Below are positions 1 to 10,960 of a stretch of DNA of 64,000 bases, piece after piece. The stretch lies in the NCBI GenBank assembly GCA_025345505.1, contig JANVCC010000021.1:27459208-27523207 (forward strand). The letters run 5' to 3'. The notes below the pieces were generated by a model. The model saw only the letters and a program-made list of their open reading frames with translations. It was not told the DNA's origin and did not search any database. Made by a program: the position numbers and the translations under genes. Position 1 is the stretch's first letter. Each line of letters begins with the position of its first letter. The DNA is from Todiramphus chloris collaris (taxonomy: Eukaryota > Chordata > Aves > Coraciiformes > Alcedinidae).

Positions 1-140
1 ATAATATTCCTCTTTAATAAGAATTATAGTTTATTGCTATTCAGGAGTGACGTAAGAAAACAAAGGTACCTGTTTTCCTTCAAGTACACAAGACTTGCGG
101 TTTTTCCCAAGTACCTGCTGTGGCGGTAGGGATTGCCAGT

Positions 141-482
141 CACAGAACCACAGAATGGTAAGGGCTGGAAGGGACCTCGAGAGATCATCTAGTCCAACCC
201 CCCTGCCAGAGCAGGACCCCCTAGAGCAGGTCACACAGGAATGTGTCCAGGCAGGTTTTAATGTCTCCAGAGAAGGAGACTCCACAACCCCTCTGGGCAG
301 CCTGTTCCAGAGCTCCCTGACCCTCACAGTGAAAAAGTTCTTCCTTATGTTTCTGTGGAACCTCTTATGCTCCAGCTTACACCCACTGCTCCTTGTCCTG
401 TCATTGGACAGAACAGAGGAGAGCCTGGCTCCATCCTCCTGGCACTCACCCTTTATGTATTTATAAACACTGATGAGGTCAT
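141..482 (-). mobile_element. CR1 LINE 3' fragment
   Basis: Starts with the inverted CR1 tail (CACAGAACCACAGAATG) and continues into the typical tail region. Read on the minus strand it encodes [19 protein letters not shown], the C-terminus of the CR1 reverse transcriptase. 5'-truncated, as is usual for CR1. It lies in a MYCBP2 intron. Confidence 0.92.
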
Positions 483-592
483 GATTCTTTCATCCTTAGT
501 TCATTGCCCCAGCCAGCAGCCCTTCGAAAAGCGACGCGATATCAAAGCGTTCAGTGGAGGGGACAAAAAGATTGTTGATTTGCTTTTACTAG

Positions 593-781
593 GAGTACGC
601 TAAAATTGCCTGCAGCAAGACACACCCCTGCGGGCACCCCTGTGGAGGCGTCAAGAACGAAGAGCACTGCTTGCCGTGCTTGCACGGCTGTGACAAGAAC
701 GCTACAACTCTGAAGCAAGATGCTGATGACATGTGCATGATCTGCTTTACTGAAGCACTTTCAGCAGCACCGGCTATCCAG
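593..781 (+). CDS. MYCBP2: MYCBP2 exon: Cys-rich stretch and start of the RING
   Basis: 63 codons in phase 0, from [19 protein letters not shown] to SAAPAIQ. It carries the first RING zinc ligands (CMICF). The acceptor AG is at 591-592 and the donor GT at 782. A CR1 copy ends about 110 bases upstream. Confidence 0.93.
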
Positions 782-3700
782 GTTTCTCTTTTTCCCTGCC
801 CCAACTTTAAGGAGATGAATATTATGGTTGTAATGTTAAGTGTGGAAGAAATTAAAATATGAAGTCCCTCAAATTATACTCTTCAAAATGTCAGAAGAGA
901 CACGATACCGATACGTCAGCTAGTTTAAAAGCTTTCTTTTTGTCTGGCATTACTGCTGTGTGAAGAACACAGATTGTATCAATGCCATTTCCTGTCTTTA
1001 CTTTTATAAAAACACCATATATTTTAAATAATGAGAACAAGTGAGATAATTAATGGATATGCTTCATCTGTACTTCACATATCCACTAGTGGGTGTGGAG
1101 TAGAAAAGTTAATAAAGACCATTTTACAGTCCCTTTTTTTAAGAAGAAAATAGGGGTCTTCTAGGATTTTAAATGAATTGATACTGAAATTTATTTATGT
1201 TGCTACTTAAAAGCAGCTGTCTACCTCTGGTTCAGTGGTTAATGTCACTTATGTGTATTCTTTTCTGAAGCTGGACTGCAGCCACGTTTTCCATTTGCAA
1301 TGCTGTCAACGAGTACTAGAAAACAGGTGGCTTGGGCCAAGGATAACTTTTGGGTTTATGTCCTGTCCTATCTGCAAGGTAAATGAGCTATGCCTTTACT
1401 GCCTAGGTCAAAAAAGGTCACCTAATTCTGTCTTAGTTTTTCTTTTTTCCTTCTTTTTTTTCCTTCCCTTTGTAATTATGTATTGCTTGTTACAATATAA
1501 ATCAGTTATACATCACTTTGTTTCCTCAATTTCTCACGTCACTGAAGAAAGGGAATCATTGATTCATCCTTTTACCTTCCCCTGATGTTCCATACTAAAA
1601 AGAAAGCATAATGCAGACGTTATCTTAATGCTGTTATATTTTTAGCAACATCAGCTTGTCAATTCACAGTACTTAGGGCCAGTGGTGGGGAATGAGCAAT
1701 CTTAATGCACGTTACCCTAAGTAGGACACTTGTCTTCTCTTTTTTACTAACCCCCGTAAAGCTGCTTTGCTTTTCAGTATGATGACAGAGCTGGAGAATA
1801 TGTGTACTTAACTCAGCTGAAATTGCTAGAAAATTCCTCTCGTAGTCTACAAAATGATAGCTGCTGTAAGCAAAAGCATATGGTGGCTGCTGGGAGGGAG
1901 TGCACCTTGACAGCCTAGGAACGGGAAATTTGGGAGTGGTCAGCCATTTCTGCACGCTGTGGTTCTTCCTTTGCGCTGTCTTTCGGCAATTTCTGGCAAT
2001 AGTTTGTGACTATTAAATGATACAGCCCTGGCATAGAGGCCTGTCAGACGTCATTCCTAACTGCTGAGCAGTAACTCAGAAAGGACCAACATCAGAAAAA
2101 CATATGATTTGCATATTCCTGTGCTGTGGTGAATATTTCACGTACCCTTTACCATCCGTCTGCGGTTCTTTCAGCCTGTTTTAAGGGCTGATGATTTCAT
2201 GCAATGAAAGGCCATATAAAAACCTTTCTTGGTTACTATTTTGACAGTAAATAAAGTATACCCTGTGTCAGCCATTTTTTGAAATTTCCATTGCCTGACC
2301 TCTTGAGGTTTTGTGACATCCACTACTCTATTACCTCTACTACCACAGCTCTGCTAAGAAAGGTGCAAGATATTTTAATCTTTTTTCTTTTTTAATTTGT
2401 ATTTCAGAACAAAATCAATCACACAGTATTAAAGGATTTGCTTGATCCAATCAAAGAACTGTATGAAGATGTAAGGAGAAAAGCGCTAATGAGATTGGAG
2501 TATGAAGGGCTGCACAAGAGTGAGGCCATCACGACACCAGGTGTCAGATTTTATAATGACCCTGCTGGTTACGCCATGAACAGATACGCTTACTATGTTT
2601 GCTACAAGTGCAAAAAGGTATGGCCGCCAGTACTTGCTCCAATTAAATGTATGGTACGGTTTCAAAAGTGATTTCTTAAAGAATGGAATATATATTTATA
2701 TTGTATATATTGTGTATGGAGTAGGAAAGCAGGAGAAGAAATTACGTCAGTAAATTGCAGTGAAACAAGTGTTGAGCGAGTTATATGTACACAGTGTCTC
2801 ATCTCATAAAGCTCAAATGTGTGTACAGAGCAGTGCAGAAACCAAAAGCATAGTTGGGTGCTGGCCTTAGAAGGATGTGCCCAGGATCACAGAATTACTG
2901 AGGCTGGAAAAGACCTCTGAGGTCATCAAGTCCAGCCTGTGACCCAACACCACCACATCAGCTAGACCATAGCACTCAGTGCCACATTCAGCCTTTCTTT
3001 AAACGCATCCAGGGGTGGTGACTCCACCACCTCCCTGGGCAGCCATTCCAATGTCTGATCACCCTCTCTGTCAGGCAGTGCTTCCTGATATCCAACCCAA
3101 ACCTCCCCTGGTGCAGCTTCAGGCCATGCCCTCTCATCCTGTCACTGTATTAGAACAGCAACCACCCCCTGCTCCCACTTCCAACTCATAGTTTATGTGA
3201 ACTTTAAGATAGTATAACCATGGGTTTCATTCTGACTCTTTGATATAGAGAGTTTCTCTCTAAGATTCCACCTAAGTATTACTTTTAACCAAGTTGGCGT
3301 ACATTGGGACTGTAGTAAACAAATGACCCCAGCATGATGGACTCTGGGTCACAGATGTACAGCTTTCTTCATGTCGAGAATATGAAGTTTATCCATAAGA
3401 CAAAAATCGTATACAAACAGCCCCTGGTTTCCCCACCAGCAGGGAAGAGACAGTATTTTTACCGATAGTTAGAGAAATTTTGGATAATCACTGAACCCCC
3501 TCCTATTGCTGCTTTCATCTGAAGCTGACTTCAGTGTCCACCTTGATCACATCTTTTTCCCTTAGAATCAATGGAATAAGGCAATTTCATGATAAATTAT
3601 TTTCCAGAGGAACCCTAATATTTCTTTTTTTTTTTTTTGTTAAATGGAAGTGTACAATTTGGAAATAAAAGGAGAATGAATTAACTTTTATATGCTAGAG

Positions 3701-6320
3701 AAGAGCAGCAATGAATCCCTCTAGCTCATGACTATACACAGCTCTACCTCCCAAAGTAACTCAGTTTTCACTCATCCTCTAGCAACTTGCCTACTGCCTT
3801 TTTGGCTTCCCTTACAAAATAACTGCTTTTTTTTAATATTACTTTATCCAGTTTTTAATCCTATCCCTGGTTTTCATTACACTTTCTTTCCAGTATTTCA
3901 TACTCAGTATTTCAGTGGGTTTTTTTATTGACCCTTTTTTCTTTTCTTCCCTTGTATCTTGTTATTCCCTGTCATGGTGTGTCCATATCTCTTCACAGAA
4001 ACAGTCAACTAATTTCTGACTTTTCCTTCCTCCAGCACCTGTTCACCCCAAACTTACTACCTCATTCCCTGACACACATCCCATATGTAGCCCATCCCTT
4101 TGCTTTTTAGTCTGCAGTTTGGGGGAAGGTGGGCTTCTGAAATTTTAACTTCCTCATGCTTGCCTTGAGACCATTTTCCTTGTCCTGTTACAATCCCTGC
4201 AAAAAGGTGAGAATTGCCAACAGCAAGAATTTTGTGCGTTGTCTAATTAGTTAATAGTATGGTAATGACCGAAGGAAGTTACTCATGGCCTCATCTCACC
4301 ACTCCATGTGAAAACAATTTAGTATATGAGGAAATCATGAGTCTTACTTGGTGCATTTTTGTCCCCGTGTGTCCCGGCAGAATGAGAAAGTAGAACAATT
4401 TGTAGCAAACTTCTAATTATCAAGTGAGTTTAAACTGATGCTCATTTCCGCTCTCAAAAAGCCCTCCTGGCAGAATGTTTCTCTGCCGCCTTCAGCTTCT
4501 GCCCTGTCATTCTCGTGTACAGAGCATCCAAATACTGTTTCAGAAGCATTACTGTTGGTTGTGTAGGTCAGGAGACATGGCAATGTTTGGACTTGTTTAT
4601 CCTGAGATTGAGACACATTGTCTGAGTGCCTCAAGAACATGCATCTGGAGTTAGAGTCAAGAGAGACCAGACTGGGGGAGACAACAGTAATGGCTGTTAG
4701 TCGTTATTTCCCCTTACAAACTGATTTTGTTGAAATCATAATTGTCTCTGGTTTAATGTCCCATCCTTTCTATGTGAAATTAAGGCGTATTTTGGCGGGG
4801 AAGCTCGTTGTGATGCTGAGGCTGGACAAGGAGATGATTATGATCCGAGAGAGCTTATTTGTGGCGCGTGCTCCGATGTTTCAAGGGCTCAGGTAAGCAA
4901 AGAACTTGTTTTCATGTATTTACATCACTCTGAAGCTCCAAGTACCTGAGCTCTACAATAACTTTCAGTAATTTGTAAATGTATTTATTGTGCAATATTA
5001 ACATACACTAGAGAATGTGGAAGCAGATGGTTTGGATTGTTAGAGCGTGGCTACTTCATTTACCAGCCTGTGTTTTCTTTCTGTTTAGATGTGTCCCAAA
5101 CACGGTACAGATTTCTTGGAGTACAAATGTCGCTACTGCTGTTCAGTGGCTGTTTTTTTCTGCTTTGGGACAACGCATTTTTGCAATGCTTGCCATGATG
5201 ATTTCCAAAGAATGACAAGCATCCCTAAAGAAGAGCTCCCACACTGTCCTGCAGGTAGTGTTTAAACAAAGCAAATTTACCACACTGAATCCTGAGATAA
5301 ACAATTAGCTCTAATGGATATTCTGGTCTTGTCTTGGAAAATGACAGGGTCAGTCATACAAATTTTAAATTCAGTGTTCTGAATTATATTAGAATGGGTT
5401 TGTTCTATGTATGCTTTTCTCTTTTTTTGAGGGTTTTTCTTTTGTTGTTGTTTGTTTGTTTTCTGGCAGTAATAGAGGCAAGGTCATCACACTGATCTTT
5501 AACCACTCAGTACTTCAGTACAGAGAGACCACTTACCTACACCGATTCACTGTAAATGTGTAATGACCCGTTAGAACTGTACTGTAAAAAGCTCACACAC
5601 TACTAAGTGATGGATCTGTACTTGGGTACCTGTCGTGTACAAACTGTTGCCCCAGTGCCTTAGTTTCTAACTTCATGTGCCATTGATTTCATCTCAATAA
5701 ATCATATTATTTACCTTGTTGTTTAAAACAAACAAACCAGTAAGGTCTTTTTGATTAAGATACTTGAAGTAAACAAACAAAAAAATCCTGGTGTAACCTT
5801 AGAATTTTGTTTGCTACAGAGTGTAACTCTTGATAATATTTATTGATTTTGTTTTTAGGTGGTTCTAATTTCTTCCACAGTAATGAGACGAAACTTATTT
5901 AATGATTCTCCCTATAAGCTTTTTGTCTTTTTTGACTTGACTTTAAATGACATGGCAGTTTGATCGTGTGGGTTTTTTCTTTAAATACCAATTTGGTTTT
6001 GGACAGCTGTTTTAAGGAGCTAACAAGTTCTGATAATGTTTTGTCTGATATGACTGACTTTTTTTTCTCTTGGCCTATTAAGCCTTTAGACTTCTTGCTT
6101 GAGTTTGAGTTTTTGAAAGCTCATTTCTGTTTGCTGTTTCTTAGGCCTTCATTTTTGATACCTTATAAATTCATATTATGCATATATTACTTTCACTTAG
6201 CAAGTTTTTGAGGAAATGTAGTATGTGTTTGTTTACATCATCTGCAATCATTAATCTTCTTTTTTCTTTTTTTTCTTACCCCCCCTTAAATTGACTGTAG
6301 GTCCCAAAGGTAAACAACTT

Positions 6321-6358
<38 letters not shown>

Positions 6359-6416
6359 CACTGGCGAAGAATTTGCTCTGGGTTGTGGGGTTTGCAGAAA
6401 TGCTCACACTTTTTAG
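593..6416 (+). CDS. MYCBP2: MYCBP2 (PAM/PHR1 E3 ubiquitin ligase), 3' part of the gene, six coding exons
   Basis: C-terminal end of the giant RING-Cys-relay ubiquitin ligase that controls axon growth and degeneration. Coding exons are 593-781, 1271-1378, 2408-2617, 4785-4892, 5089-5254 and 6301-6416, all with AG/GT borders and matching phases. Together they encode about 265 residues ending in NAHTF. Seen in order: a Cys/His-rich stretch, a RING opened by CMICF and closed by CPICK, a helical linker ([16 protein letters not shown]) and the tandem-cysteine domain. Counting back from the C-terminus, the two relay cysteines reported in the human enzyme (C4520 in [11 protein letters not shown]4572 in FFCFGTTHF) are both present. 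In the known mechanism ubiquitin passes between them and is esterified to threonine. The rest of this protein of more than 4,600 residues lies left of the window. The family is certain; exon limits are read by eye. Confidence 0.97.
1271..1378 (+). CDS. MYCBP2: MYCBP2 exon: RING core
   Basis: 36 codons, [15 protein letters not shown] to MSCPICK, supplying the remaining Cys and His zinc ligands of the RING. The acceptor is GAAG and the donor GGTAAAT. Phase 0 at both ends. Confidence 0.94.
2408..2617 (+). CDS. MYCBP2: MYCBP2 exon: linker helix leading to the tandem-cysteine domain
   Basis: 70 codons starting [20 protein letters not shown] and ending CYKCKK. It contains a charged helix and the first Cys pair of the downstream zinc-binding domain. 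The acceptor follows a clear T-rich tract; the donor is GTATGG. Confidence 0.95.
2886..3175 (-). mobile_element. CR1 LINE 3' fragment, older subfamily
   Basis: Inverted CR1 tail (ATCACAGAATTACTGAGGC) followed by diverged CR1 sequence, including CATCAAGTCCAGCCTG and the CTCTCATCCTGTCAC block. It lies in the 2.2-kb MYCBP2 intron before the first relay-cysteine exon and looks more decayed than the 141-482 copy. Confidence 0.88.
4785..4892 (+). CDS. MYCBP2: MYCBP2 exon: first relay cysteine
   Basis: 36 codons, [20 protein letters not shown] to SDVSRAQ. The Cys in GEARC corresponds to human C4520, the mediator-loop cysteine that takes ubiquitin from the E2. The acceptor (AATTAAG) has only a modest pyrimidine tract. 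Confidence 0.93.
5089..5254 (+). CDS. MYCBP2: MYCBP2 exon: second relay cysteine
   Basis: 55 codons plus 1 base, from [18 protein letters not shown] to ELPHCPAG. The Cys in FFCFGTTHF corresponds to human C4572, the esterifying cysteine. The next exon completes a split Gly codon. Confidence 0.94.
6301..6416 (+). CDS. MYCBP2: MYCBP2 terminal coding exon
   Basis: Begins after TTGACTGTAG, completes the split Gly codon, and reads [18 protein letters not shown] through CRNAHTF to a TAG at 6414-6416. The last Cys residues complete the zinc-binding C-terminal domain. Confidence 0.95.
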
Positions 6417-7115
6417 ACTAGCATTTTTTTTTTTTACCAGAGCAAAACAGGTGCCCTCATCCCTCAAGTGTCCTGAAAATAAAGTCCATCTGGGATGAGG
6501 ACGGGACCATTTCATAACCCAGGTAAAAGGAACAATTTACAGTGCAAGAAGGATGCCAAATACCATGTACATAATTCTTGCTGTGAGATATTGACATTTT
6601 TTGAACTGAGACATCAAAACTTGTGAGGTGTTTGCATGTGGCCATTACAGTCATCGGCTAGGAAACATTGGACATTTACAAATAAATAATTGCTATTAAA
6701 GGGTCTGTGTGTCTGTGGACTACGAATGATGCTGGCTTTCGGGAGAAAGAAAGAAAGAAATGTTGATTATTGTATACTGACTTTTTGTAATCTTGTACAA
6801 TTGTAATGCATCACAAGTGGGGATGGTAAAGACGAATATTCTGGTTTATTTCCTAGACTGTTATCAAAAAAAAAAAAAAGAAAAAAAAACTGTTAGGAAG
6901 GCATAAATGTAACAAGTATCACGCTGTATATAAAGGTATCAATGTTTGTCCTGTATAAGAATTATAAAATTACAACAGCAGTTTCATTTAAACTTCTGGG
7001 TTATGTTTGAGCCTGAAATTTTAATGAAGTGCAATACTGAGTGTGCCTCATATCTTGCAGCTGTAAACATAATGGAATGTACATGTCAATAAAGCCACTG
7101 TACATTTTTATACAG
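6417..7115 (+). other. MYCBP2: MYCBP2 3' untranslated region (likely extent)
   Basis: A/T-rich sequence after the stop. It has AATAAA motifs at 6681-6686 and 7088-7093; the second is followed by T/G-rich sequence and is the better candidate for the cleavage signal. The end is inferred. Confidence 0.6.
7088..7093 (+). promoter_or_regulatory. Candidate MYCBP2 poly(A) signal AATAAA
   Basis: Canonical hexamer about 670 bases after the stop codon. An earlier one at 6681-6686 could be an alternative. Confidence 0.5.
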
Positions 7116-7556
7116 TGAAAGTCTAATGAATGTGTAAGACTGCTTTCTCTTCCCAGGAATGTTTCCTTAAAGGGGGGGGGCGGGCGTGTCATAATTATTT
7201 CAGCAAGTTCTTTTAAAAGGTAGGAAAGTTTTATTACTGAAGCTGGTGGTTATGGGGGTACTTGAGACAAAATGCTACTCCAGTCTCCTTTTAAAGAAAA
7301 TCTGCATATATATAATAGTATTCATATTTCTATTTCCATTTCTGACTGTTTTAAAATACAACAGAAGATTTCACTTTAAATTATTTTCATCAGTTATTAA
7401 GAATCTTCAGTAATATATGTCACCCCCACTTTTAGGACAAACTCTTTTGCTACGAATCCCATTTAACAGAGGCTCAAGTCCTGTTCTTCTCTATAGTGAA
7501 AGCAAAATATGACTTCACTTAAGGACTTTTTCCTAGAAGATTCTCTTCAGATTTCA

Positions 7557-7598
7557 GTGATCCTTGTAAGTCCCTTCCAACTCAAGATATTCTACAGT
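7557..7598 (+). mobile_element. Short CR1 3'-end remnant
   Basis: GTCCCTTCCAACTCAAGATA with a following TATTCTA is the plus-oriented CR1 3' end. Only about 40 bases are recognisable. It lies just downstream of MYCBP2. Confidence 0.75.
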
Positions 7599-8529
7599 AA
7601 CATCTTTTCTAGTATTTCTGTGTTGAAGCTGATGAAATGTGCTTTACCAGTGGACATGAACAGCTGCTATGTCAGACTGGAACCATAAGCTCCATCTCAC
7701 CTAACTTCAGCCATCTGTAATATGTCTCTCTGTCTGCACTTTAGAAGAGCTAGGGAAAAACACCTCTGAAGTACAATTTATCTTACTGACAGTAGCAGGG
7801 TACTGTGGGTCAACCTCAGAGACATGAATATTAGTGCAAGAAGTATCAGTAAATGGAAACCAGAAGTTTAAAGTCTGCACTTGAATTTCGTTTATGTTGT
7901 TGGTGTAATAGACATTTAATAAAAGAACTCGTGTGGCCCTCAGTGACAGGACAGAGGGTCCAGTGTGCTTGGTGATGAGGAGAGGTTGCAGACATACAGA
8001 CAAAGGTTCTCAAATGTAGGGCTTGCACTAGCCCTGCAAAGAAATGTGCCATACCTGGGTTTTTGATCAACTAACAGTCATCCAAACAACTGAACGTGTG
8101 ATAAGGAGGAATTTCAATAGTGGGTATCTGTTTGGAAAGATGTACAGCAGGAGACAGGCTGCTTGGTAACTCCCTAGGGTATTCCTTTCAGATATATTCC
8201 GTATGAAGCAGACAAAGCAACTCAAACATGGCTTTACTAGGTTTGATTATGACAAAGGCAGTTTGGATGAAAGCAACCATCAAGAGACATTAATGATTCG
8301 AAAAGGAAATGAAAGAGAAAACAAGAAAAATGATATTCAGTAAATTGACAGAAGTCTTAGGTAAGATCCTGTAGGAATCAAGCGTAAAGAAGAAAAATAT
8401 TTAGGGGAGCTGATGTTTTCTTTAGAACAACCCACTATACTAACATCACAGCCAGCAGCACTTACATCCTAGTGCAAACAAAGGATATAGTTTGTACTAA
8501 GCAGTCAGCTTGGGCAAGTCAGGAAATAA

Positions 8530-8590
8530 ATATTAAAAAAAAACCCCACAGACAAAAACCCCACAAAAAAACAACCAACCAAACAAAATA
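8530..8590. repeat. A/C-rich low-complexity tract
   Basis: Runs of A interspersed with CCCC and CAACC. It resembles the tract at 16550-16634 and is the complement of the G/T-rich tracts inside FBXL3. Confidence 0.8.
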
Positions 8591-10750
8591 CTACAGATGA
8601 CTGGGGGGGTGGGGAGTGGGGGGATGTGTATAAGATAAAACTTAATTTACAAAGGACAAAAAGAATACCAAGTAGGCAAGAGCAAGATTTGTCCTGTACC
8701 AGCAATGACAAATCCCTTCATTCCACAGAAAAATCACCGCTTTCAAACCGCATTAAACCCTCTGCTTCAATATCAGGAGGAAGTCAATGTGGTGGTTTTA
8801 TTCAGTGTCTTCAAGAGTCAAGATTCTTCCTACACTGTACTTCATTTAGAGAAATGGAGAGTATGACTCACCTGTCCAAATTATGTCTGCACTGTAGATT
8901 TTCACCTCAGACATAGCCACCTTCAGTGGGGAGGGGCAGGCACTTCATGTCCATAAAGAACACAAACCTCCTGAACAGGTTGGACGTAGATGACAAAAAT
9001 GTGTACTCTAAAGTCACCACAACCTAGACTGCAGTCTGAAGCAGAAGCAATGTTTTGGACCCATGACATCACAACCTTTAGCACCCAGGCAGATTCTTTC
9101 TTGAGAGGATGCTGAGATACAGAATGAAAGGTCAAAGTTTGAAGTGTTCCATATTTGCGGCTCCATGTTCTCTGGTTAATGTTTTGGGTTCTTTCTCATA
9201 AGCAGATCATCAGCCCTTCCCCTGGCTTAGTACTCCATGCATTCTAGTGATTGAAGTGCAGACATTGTGGCCTGAGATTGGACAGTTCATCTTTTAATAT
9301 TGCCAGATACTTCTACAGACTTACTATGGACCTTAAAAAGACTTAGGTGTCTTTATTTGAAAAGCTAGGTTCCTTACTCACTACTTGTCAATCCTATATT
9401 TACAATGTGTGAACTTCTATTGTATACAACTTCAGTCACTTCAGAATGGTAGATGTAAAGTAAAAGATACAGAAAGATGTTCCAGGGATTTTTCTGCTCC
9501 TTACAGAAGAAATGTGCTGCAGTTATCAGAGCTGATATGCCTCTCAGTTGGGTGGTACTGCAGTGAATTTGGAATACACCAGTGGTTAGAGAACAGCAGT
9601 GTGTACATTAGGACAGAAGGTGGAAGAAAGAGCCCAGTGTATTTCTGAAGGATCTTCATATCATGCTATTCAGATACATCTCTCCTTCACAACCCTGCTC
9701 TCTCCTCACTCCCTGTTCCTCATCTACACTCAAAGCCTCATGTCACTGCCCCACCACTCTTTATCAGCCTCTCGTGCTGTTTTCTCTCCCAATCCACCAT
9801 AGACAAGCCCTTTGTCTCCCTTCATTGCTTTCTGGCTACTGTTTCTCAATTTTAGGAACCTCTTCCTGCACCCCAGTGTGTAGCAGCAGAGACACTATGT
9901 GTGTAGGGGGTGCAAAGAGGAGCAGCTCCCAAGTAAGGCTGGGCACTGCTGCTGTCCGTGCACAGCCAAGGAGACTCCCAGCAGAACCTTGAGCTGCCAC
10001 ATCCAGTGTTCAGTGTATGCTGTACCCTTTTAAAGCCAATATAAGATGTTACAAAACAGGAGACTTTTTTTTTTTTCCTGTGAAAGTACACAAAGAGGAA
10101 CCTTATTTTAACTGTGCATAATGCAGTTCTCAACCAGTATATAAAAGCACAGCTGCATTTACACCAGAGATTTCAGCACTTCCATTCCCAGGTCATAGAT
10201 TAGATGGTTGTAGAAGAAACCTGATTCTAAGGGCATTTGGTTTAGAAAAGGCATCTTTCTAATTGTAAAGTGACTTGATGAGGAATCACAAAATGAAAAT
10301 ACAAAAAGTTTTGCCCAGAAAACATATTGAAGAAAGGCCAATGAACTGCAGCTGAAGGTTAGTGTGTGTAATTTGAAGTGGTTAATATCTTCATATATAG
10401 GTTCTTGACCCCTGTTGGTCTTAAATTCTGTAAAAATGAGTTACAGTAAAAGTGGGCTGAGTGAAGGATTGGCAGTGTCAGGGAAATATTTCTCTTGGAG
10501 ACCACTGACTATCCCTGTTTACTACTCCTGGAAGATGGCACAGCTGAACGTGAGCATCAGGCTCTCAGGCAGAGCTCAGCTCCCATGCATAAGGGCTGCG
10601 GCTCGGTCACTCTGCTCCAGACATTCACGTCACAACGTCTCCCCCTGCACTGATCTCTAGTGGTGATTACAGCCACACGCCAGCGCAGGCCGCTAATCAG
10701 ATCAGCCCACAATAAGATCACTGTCTGCCTCTCCAGGAGTCTCACGTGCG

Positions 10751-10960
10751 TTTCTGTCCGCTGCTGATCCACAGCCCACGCAATGGAAATGCTCAGTTCT
10801 GGTTTGCACCACCCTGTTTGCCACACTCAACTGATTCACACCCAACTCAACCCCTGGCCAAGGCAAGGCCGCAGTACTCCCACTCGGATCACACATCATT
10901 ACCTTACAAATAGCTTAAACTTTCACAAGTGTATCCACCCACTGAGCACAAAATGAACAG
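10751..10960. repeat. Left copy of a diverged direct repeat, possible old LTR
   Basis: By eye it aligns with 13628-13890. Shared words include TTACCTTACAAA, TTCACAA followed by TG, CTGTTTGC, and AACYCCYRGCCAARGC; the order and direction are the same. Similarity is patchy and no dot plot was possible. Confidence 0.4.

Larger units (their letters stand above)
782..6300 (+). other. MYCBP2 introns
   Basis: Five introns: 782-1270, 1379-2407, 2618-4784, 4893-5088 and 5255-6300. Apart from one CR1 copy they hold T-rich runs, for example at 3623-3640 and 5420-5465. I see no other gene in them. Confidence 0.7.
7116..10720. other. Intergenic, no gene seen
   Basis: A/T-rich sequence between MYCBP2 and the C-rich block. 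It holds one CR1 remnant and an A/C-rich low-complexity tract at 8530-8590. Short open frames here lack any recognisable motif. Confidence 0.6.
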
